From: an uncultured Anaerolineaceae bacterium | GTDB lineage: Bacteria > Chloroflexota > Anaerolineae > Anaerolineales > Anaerolineaceae | Length of the DNA: 16,973 bases | Assembly (NCBI GenBank): GCA_937897615.1 | Contig: CALCNO010000129.1 | Location: 1 to 16,973 of the forward strand | Reading direction: 5' to 3' | In this document: positions 12,406 to 16,973 of the stretch, one piece after another | Position numbering within the stretch: the stretch's first letter is position 1 | How the letters are laid out: the number at the start of each line of letters is the position of its first letter | Notes under the pieces: generated by a model | The model's database searches: none | What the model was told of the DNA's origin: nothing | Seen by the model: only the letters and a program-made list of their open reading frames with translations | Made by a program: the position numbers and the translations under genes

Positions 12406-13173
12406 TCAGTCACATATTTTTACTTTTAAAAGGCGAGACCTGCTGACCATTCCGGCTTTTTTGAGAGCATTAACCGAATATTGATTTGCGGAAAAGCAGC
12501 CGGCAATGGGCCTAATGGCTAAACTTTTACACTCTCTTATCAGGTTGTCGATCGTAAAAGCACCATACCCTTTTCCGCGCTCTTCTTTAAGCACAAACAT
12601 GCCAATGCTCGCTAAATCATCAAATAGCCTGCTCTTCTCGATAATCCCGTATGAAACAACTTTCTTACCATCAACCCCAATGAAAAGCTCTTCATTTTCA
12701 ATATTCTTTTCCAGGTTCTTAAAGAATCCCTCGTCGGTATTCTTAATCTGCGGAATATCCTTTTTTTCTGCTTTCCTTATGAAAAATCTCTCGCTGCGCT
12801 TAATCTCAATCCCTTCCTGGAATATCATGTCTTGAGCTATTGTCCCTTTTTGTTCATCCAGGGCCATTAATAATAGCAATTTATCCGATGTGGATAAATA
12901 AATCTCCTTCACCTGGCTTTTTGCAAGGATTTCACGAAATATCTCCTGGGCTTTAACCCAAAATTTCTCGTATAGCGAAAACTGCGTAAGCATTTCATTT
13001 TGAAAAATAGAGAAATAACCACACCTTTCGTTTTCCATCAGCATTATGTAGTGTCTGGAATCGATAATGTGGTCCTCGTAGTAGGAATCAATTGGTTCGG
13101 AATAGGAAGCAATATTTAAAAGGATGTCCTTTTTAATTTGCTCGTACGACTCTTCAACTATCTCAATAGTCAT
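12406..13173 (-). CDS. GNAT-family N-acetyltransferase, probably horizontally acquired
   Basis: A 255-residue protein. The C-terminal half (about 130-255) is a GNAT domain: beta strand ASIGMFVL (188-195), acetyl-CoA pyrophosphate loop ERGKGYG (198-204), then CFSANQYSVNALKKAGM (226-242), the usual asparagine/helix end of the fold. The N-terminal half (about 1-125) may be a degenerate second GNAT-like domain. The acceptor substrate is unknown. The gene is visibly richer in A/T than all neighbours and uses AAA, ATA/ATT and TTT codons freely, whereas the rest of the window is GC-rich. No strong Shine-Dalgarno or terminator is seen. It stands alone between minus-strand genes and is probably a recent import. 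Confidence 0.85.
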   Translation of the reverse strand: MTIEIVEESYEQIKKDILLNIASYSEPIDSYYEDHIIDSRHYIMLMENERCGYFSIFQNEMLTQFSLYEKFWVKAQEIFREILAKSQVKEIYLSTSDKLLLLMALDEQKGTIAQDMIFQEGIEIKRSERFFIRKAEKKDIPQIKNTDEGFFKNLEKNIENEELFIGVDGKKVVSYGIIEKSRLFDDLASIGMFVLKEERGKGYGAFTIDNLIRECKSLAIRPIAGCFSANQYSVNALKKAGMVSRSRLLKVKICD

Positions 13174-13234
13174 TCATGCGCCAATTTCAATCGAGGAAAC
13201 AAGTTCCAAAGAAAATGTGTAACCGTAAGCACGC

Positions 13235-14092
13235 CTAAAATTCCGTCACGGTCTCAAGCGCCACCTCAGGATAGATCTGCTGCGGCACAGGCGGCATGGG
13301 GTTATAGGCGTACTCCAGCTGCACCACTCCGTACTTCATCCCCAGCAGGCGTTTGGCACCCTGGTAGGTTCCGCGCACCAACACATCCTCCATCGAAAGC
13401 GCCATGCCAAAGATGGCTACGGGGGTATAGGCCGGGATGCGCGCCAGTTCATCACCAAACGCACCAAAGGAGAAGAGCAGGTGTTCGGCGTCCAGGCTCT
13501 GTGCCTGGATGAGCGGGATGATCACCGGGTAGCCATCTGCGCCAACATAACCCAGGAACTTGAGGTTGTCGATCTTATCGTAGAAGGCTTTGCTCCAGCC
13601 ATTGAGCACCTGTGCCTGTGCTTGCCTGGGCAAAAAAGCCTTCACCGCCATGGTCTTGATCGCTGCGGTGATGATCTTGCCCATTGGCAGGGGATACTTG
13701 CCTGTCTGCGCAACCAGGTCCATGTAATGCACAGTATGTACGCCAAAATAGGCGTTATAGCGAAAGAGCGGGGTGTTATTGTAAAAATCGTAATCTTTGC
13801 CGGATTTGGCTGCGTGGGTGTAATTGGCCTTGCCGCGCCAAAAATCTTTGGCCAGGCTCATGATCAAGAATCCCGTTTTGGGGTTGCGCTTCACGTTTTC
13901 CTTGCTCAGCCCCTCCATGAACTGCCCCCACACGACCGTCTTATCATCGGAGGCCATCATCGTGGTGATGAGGGTGAGATGCGGCAGCCCCTCCGACGTG
14001 ACCGTGCCCATGATCCCCACCTTCATCGCCGGCAGCAGATCCTGCACGTCCTGTGGGCTGAATTTATCAAACGGCATCAACTGGTCTGTCAT
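13235..14092 (-). CDS. Pyridoxamine-5'-phosphate-oxidase-like flavin-binding protein, two split barrels
   Basis: A 285-residue protein. Residues about 15-125 form an FMN-binding split barrel: MKVGIMGTVTSEGLPHLTLI (23-42), then VVWGQFMEGLSKENVKRNPKTGFLI (53-77). A second, weaker barrel-like unit follows at about 175-265 (FLGYVGADGYPVIIPLIQA). It lacks features of true PdxH, so it is probably a flavin or F420/heme-type redox protein of unknown substrate. The start has GGAGGGAAG directly upstream. It lies 27 bp downstream of the glycyl radical activase and may share its transcript, though a functional link is not established. Confidence 0.82.
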   Translation of the reverse strand: MTDQLMPFDKFSPQDVQDLLPAMKVGIMGTVTSEGLPHLTLITTMMASDDKTVVWGQFMEGLSKENVKRNPKTGFLIMSLAKDFWRGKANYTHAAKSGKDYDFYNNTPLFRYNAYFGVHTVHYMDLVAQTGKYPLPMGKIITAAIKTMAVKAFLPRQAQAQVLNGWSKAFYDKIDNLKFLGYVGADGYPVIIPLIQAQSLDAEHLLFSFGAFGDELARIPAYTPVAIFGMALSMEDVLVRGTYQGAKRLLGMKYGVVQLEYAYNPMPPVPQQIYPEVALETVTEF

Positions 14093-14119
14093 CTTCCCTC
14101 CGCTTAATTGTTTCTTGAA

Positions 14120-15091
14120 TTAATTCACTCGCTCAGGTTCATATTTGGCCGCACCGGTAACGAACGTGCGTTCAGGCGCAAACCCGCCCGCGCGCGCCCA
14201 CTCTCCGGCTTGCGCCAGTTCCGCCTGGGTCATCAGCGGTACATCGGCGAACTGCCATTCCATTCCCAGGCGTTCATATTTATCGCGGCACAAGTTGTTG
14301 AAAGCGCACATCTCCCAGCGCTCCACCGCATCCGGCAAATTCGCCCCCAGAAAAGCGCCAATACCTGAAAGGTTCTCACGCGTGGCAGTGGCCCCGGGGA
14401 TGAGCGGCGTGCGAATCCACAGGCGCTTGCCGCTGTGTTTCACCAAAGTCCCCAAGCGCTTGAGGTTTTCCAGTATCTTTTCGTTGCGCACACCTGCCCA
14501 GCGTTCATGTTCCGTGGGGTCGATCAGCTTCACATCGTAGAGCACCACATCCGCTTCCGCAGCCAGCACCTCCAGCGTTTCCCATGAGCACAGGCCGCAG
14601 GTATCCAGCGCGGTGGCGATGCCGCGGCGCTTCAATTCGCGCAGCAATTCCAGTGTGAAGGCAGGCTGCAGGCTGGGCTCGCCACCGGAGAGGGTTACGC
14701 CCCCACCGGATTTTTCAAAATAAGCGCGGTCTTTCACCAGTTCGCTCACCAGGTCGGAAACGCTCCAGGCCGTGCCAAGTTTCTCCATCGCACCGGTGGG
14801 ACAGGCCTCGGCACACTCGCCGCAGGCGGTACACAACGCCCGGTCGCGCTCGAGGCCCTCCTGCCCGCGCGAGAGACCGCCCTGCTCGCAAGCCTCAAAG
14901 CAGCTATCGCAGCCGATGCAGCGGTTCTTGTACCATTGCATCTCGGCACGCACGTTAATACTTTCCGGGTTATGGCACCAGGCGCAACGCAGCGGGCAGC
15001 CTTTATAGAATACCGTGGTTCGGATGCCCGGCCCATCCTCAGTGGAGAGGCGTTGTAAATGCAAAATGGTGCCGCTGATGCCTGCGCCCAT
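14120..15091 (-). CDS. Glycyl-radical enzyme activating enzyme (radical SAM)
   Basis: A 323-residue protein of the PflA/HpdA/BssD type that uses SAM and a [4Fe-4S] cluster to abstract hydrogen from the glycine of its partner enzyme. The radical-SAM motif is C32-x3-C36-x2-C39 in GCPLRCAWCHNPES. Two ferredoxin-type clusters are inserted after it (C58, C61, C64, C68 and C87, C90, C93, C97), a hallmark of activases of the non-PFL glycyl radical enzymes. The SAM-binding GGEP follows in TLSGGEPSLQ. The ATG lies one base after the stop of the glycyl radical enzyme gene with no own Shine-Dalgarno, so translation is coupled. The pair needs anoxic conditions. Confidence 0.96.
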   Translation of the reverse strand: MGAGISGTILHLQRLSTEDGPGIRTTVFYKGCPLRCAWCHNPESINVRAEMQWYKNRCIGCDSCFEACEQGGLSRGQEGLERDRALCTACGECAEACPTGAMEKLGTAWSVSDLVSELVKDRAYFEKSGGGVTLSGGEPSLQPAFTLELLRELKRRGIATALDTCGLCSWETLEVLAAEADVVLYDVKLIDPTEHERWAGVRNEKILENLKRLGTLVKHSGKRLWIRTPLIPGATATRENLSGIGAFLGANLPDAVERWEMCAFNNLCRDKYERLGMEWQFADVPLMTQAELAQAGEWARAGGFAPERTFVTGAAKYEPERVN

Positions 15092-15092
15092 G

Positions 15093-16973
15093 CTACATCT
15101 GGTGGCTTTCGCGCGCGATGATCTCGTCCTGCAATTCCTTGCCGATGGCGGTGAAATAGGCGTTGTAGCCAGTCACACGCACCAGCAGATGACGGTAATC
15201 CTCGGGGTGCTTCTGCGCGTCACGCAACAGATCAGCGTTGAGCATGTTCACCTGCAGAGCGCTGCCGCCGTTTTCGATGTAGCCGCGCAGGAACGCCTTG
15301 AACTTATCGCGGTGCTCCGGGTCACGCAGGATGGAAGGGTTGAAGGTGATGGTATGGCTGGCACCGTTGGGCAGCACATTGAAATACTCGCCCCAGTCAC
15401 CCTTGCCGTCAGCCGCTTTACCGCCCAGCACCTCACCCACCGAGTTGACATTGGCAGTGGGGCCTTTGCTGTCGGCACCGTTGGACGGGCAAATGGCATT
15501 GGAAAGGAACTTGCCTTTGGCGCGCCCATCAGGGCTGGCTGCCAGAATATCGGAGTAAGCGATCCAGTAATTCCAGCTCAGCATCCCCGGGCGAAACTGG
15601 CGCCCTGTGGTGATGGTCTTATGGTTCCACGTCTCGTTGGTCCACAATTCCATCACCTGTTTAGCCAGTGCATCCGCCGCTTCATCGTTGCGCCCATATT
15701 TGGGAGCCTTGTTGAGCGCAATAGCCTGCAGCTTCTCGTGCCCTTTCCAGTTATCCCGCAATGCCTGCACCAATTCGTTCATCGTGCAGATCTTTTTGTC
15801 GTAGACCAGGTACTTGACCGCCAGCAGGCTGTCCACCGTGGTAGCGTAAGTGACGGCCTCGATGGTGACAAAGCCCAGCTCGGCGCCGCCCTCGTTGATG
15901 TCCCTGCCGCTTTCGGCGCAGCCCTTCACCAGACAGGAGAGGTAAGGCGTTTGAAAGAAACGCGCCCGCACCGATTCCGATTTTTCGTACAGGTCAACGC
16001 TCATCTTGATAATATGGCGCGTCTGTGCTGCATAGGCATTCCAGAATTGCTCCCAGGTGGCAAACGCCGCCGGGTCGCCGGTGGCAACGCCATCGAGCGT
16101 GCGCGGTGCCGCCTTGCCGGTGAGCGCATCCGCCACCGGATTCAGGTCGTAACCGCCAGCGAGCGTTAGCTCCACCGCCTTGAGCAGATTGAGATTGTCG
16201 TCCACCGTGCCGGAGCGGTCATTGCCCACCATGGTGTTTTCCAGGCAGCCCACCGGGGCGTACTCATGCACATTTCCAGCATGGATCAAGTGCTCCATCT
16301 TCGCCTTACGCGCCTCCAGCATCATCCCGGCCATGGAACGCTCATCAAAGTTGAGCAGGAAAGGTGCGCCCTGGCTGCTGGCAATCATCTCCACTACCTT
16401 GTCCAGGAATTTCTCCGGCGTGCCGCGGTGCAGGCGCACGTTGGGCTTGGGTTCCAAAATGGGGGTCATTTCATCAATGACTTCCATCATGGCATAGGTC
16501 AGGTCGTTGGTCATATCCATGCCGGAGGCGCCCACCCCCGAAAGGGTGATGAGCTGGCCGTAGCCGGCGGTGATGCCCTGATTGCCGCCTGTGTGGATCA
16601 TGGCGTCGTAGGCGGTATTGCAGTGCACCCAAAAGCACTTGAGGATCTCTTTGCCGAACTCGCGATCCATGCCCTCTTTGAGCGAACGTTCCCACAGCGG
16701 GAAGAGGTACTGGTCGGCGCGTCCAAAGCTGACCCCCGGGCCGGGGTAATTCTCATCCGCCATTACCAGCATGTGGGTCAGCCACAGGCTTTGCACGGCT
16801 TCCCAAAAATTACGCGCCGGTTCCCAGGGCACGCGTGCCAGGTTCTCGGCCATCTGCATCAACTCGCCCTTGCGAGCGGCGTCGCTTTCCTCAGAGGCCA
16901 GCCTGCGCAGCACTTTGCGGTATTCTTCCGCCAGGTCGCGCGCCAACGTGGAAGCGGTGATCATAGCGCGCAA
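15093..16973 (-). CDS. Glycyl radical enzyme, pyruvate formate-lyase family (N-terminus beyond window)
   Basis: The window holds 626 residues to the C-terminus. Family members are about 780-850 long, so roughly 160-220 N-terminal residues are missing, and the TTG at the edge is not a start. The thiyl cysteine is C243 with Glu two positions on (E245) in APVGCLENTMVGND. The radical glycine is G602 in LLVRVTGYNAYF near the C-terminus. Other family blocks are GGNQGITAGYG (129-139), GRDINEGGAEL (356-366) and ASPDGRAKGKFL...GPTANVNSV (479-512). G-C-x-E, not the C-C of true PFL, marks a dehydratase, decarboxylase or lyase type. NT after GCLE, where most have P, matches no characterised subgroup I can name. 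Substrate unassigned. Confidence 0.93.
   Translation of the reverse strand: MRAMITASTLARDLAEEYRKVLRRLASEESDAARKGELMQMAENLARVPWEPARNFWEAVQSLWLTHMLVMADENYPGPGVSFGRADQYLFPLWERSLKEGMDREFGKEILKCFWVHCNTAYDAMIHTGGNQGITAGYGQLITLSGVGASGMDMTNDLTYAMMEVIDEMTPILEPKPNVRLHRGTPEKFLDKVVEMIASSQGAPFLLNFDERSMAGMMLEARKAKMEHLIHAGNVHEYAPVGCLENTMVGNDRSGTVDDNLNLLKAVELTLAGGYDLNPVADALTGKAAPRTLDGVATGDPAAFATWEQFWNAYAAQTRHIIKMSVDLYEKSESVRARFFQTPYLSCLVKGCAESGRDINEGGAELGFVTIEAVTYATTVDSLLAVKYLVYDKKICTMNELVQALRDNWKGHEKLQAIALNKAPKYGRNDEAADALAKQVMELWTNETWNHKTITTGRQFRPGMLSWNYWIAYSDILAASPDGRAKGKFLSNAICPSNGADSKGPTANVNSVGEVLGGKAADGKGDWGEYFNVLPNGASHTITFNPSILRDPEHRDKFKAFLRGYIENGGSALQVNMLNADLLRDAQKHPEDYRHLLVRVTGYNAYFTAIGKELQDEIIARESHQM

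Noticed and set aside
12390..12408. TGATGA/TCATCA inverted repeat over the acetyltransferase stop as a terminator
   Set aside because: Only a 6-bp A/T-rich stem and no T-tract after it.
16971..16973. TTG at the right edge as the glycyl radical enzyme start
   Set aside because: The protein would lack the conserved N-terminal part of the family. The frame simply runs off the window.
1..16973. CRISPR arrays, tRNA or rRNA genes, insertion sequences, attachment sites, riboswitches
   Set aside because: Looked for by eye on both strands: no repeated spacer pattern, no cloverleaf or rRNA-like stretch, no transposase or terminal repeats, and no gene-free stretch over 300 bp where a long riboswitch could sit.

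Overview
The window looks like a chromosomal segment of a GC-rich, monoderm-type anaerobic or facultative bacterium. My best guess is a member of Chloroflexota, class Anaerolineae. This is inferred from the gene content (a heliorhodopsin, a glycyl radical enzyme with its activase, a short-form 6-phosphogluconate dehydrogenase) and not from any marker gene. There is no rRNA, tRNA, CRISPR array, insertion sequence or phage gene. Genes are densely packed and face both ways in short operons.

Layout. 1-81 (-): N-terminus of a GGQ-motif ribosome-rescue factor (ArfB/YaeJ type), cut by the left edge. 165-2246 (+): folE (GTP cyclohydrolase I), then 6 bp later a cytoplasmic 5'-nucleotidase-family protein that lacks its catalytic His. 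2284-3192 (+): 6-phosphogluconate dehydrogenase. 3193-4292 (-): a nitroreductase followed by a DUF493 (YbeD-like) protein. 4332-5342 (+): RlmI-like rRNA methyltransferase, apparently leaderless. 5358-6230 (-): short-chain dehydrogenase. 6333-7919 (+): AmpG-like MFS transporter and a DUF6884-like protein. 8010-8821 (-): heliorhodopsin with its own promoter and ribosome binding site but a frame break after codon 17. 8933-10399 (-): an in-frame fusion of a HAD phosphatase and an aldo/keto reductase. 10639-11608 (+): a TetR regulator with a near-perfect promoter and operator, plus a small four-helix membrane protein. 11630-12274 (-): hemolysin III/PAQR protein. 12406-13173 (-): an A/T-rich GNAT acetyltransferase, probably acquired. 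13235-16973 (-): a glycyl radical enzyme (cut by the right edge), its activating enzyme, and a double split-barrel flavin-binding protein.

How they work together. FolE makes dihydroneopterin triphosphate, and the adjacent nucleotidase-like protein could act on that product or on related nucleotides (inference). The glycyl radical enzyme and its radical-SAM activase form a clear functional pair, with coding regions 1 bp apart. The TetR gene carries a 26-bp palindrome over its own -10 box and probably controls itself and the membrane protein behind it. The most notable locus is the heliorhodopsin. Its promoter (TTGAAA-17-TACAAT), Shine-Dalgarno (AGGAGGAGG) and ATG all point to a start at 8821, but that frame stops after 17 codons. 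The conserved heliorhodopsin N-terminus resumes in the -1 frame at exactly that point. A sequence error, a recent mutation, a -1 ribosomal frameshift and coupled re-initiation are all possible.
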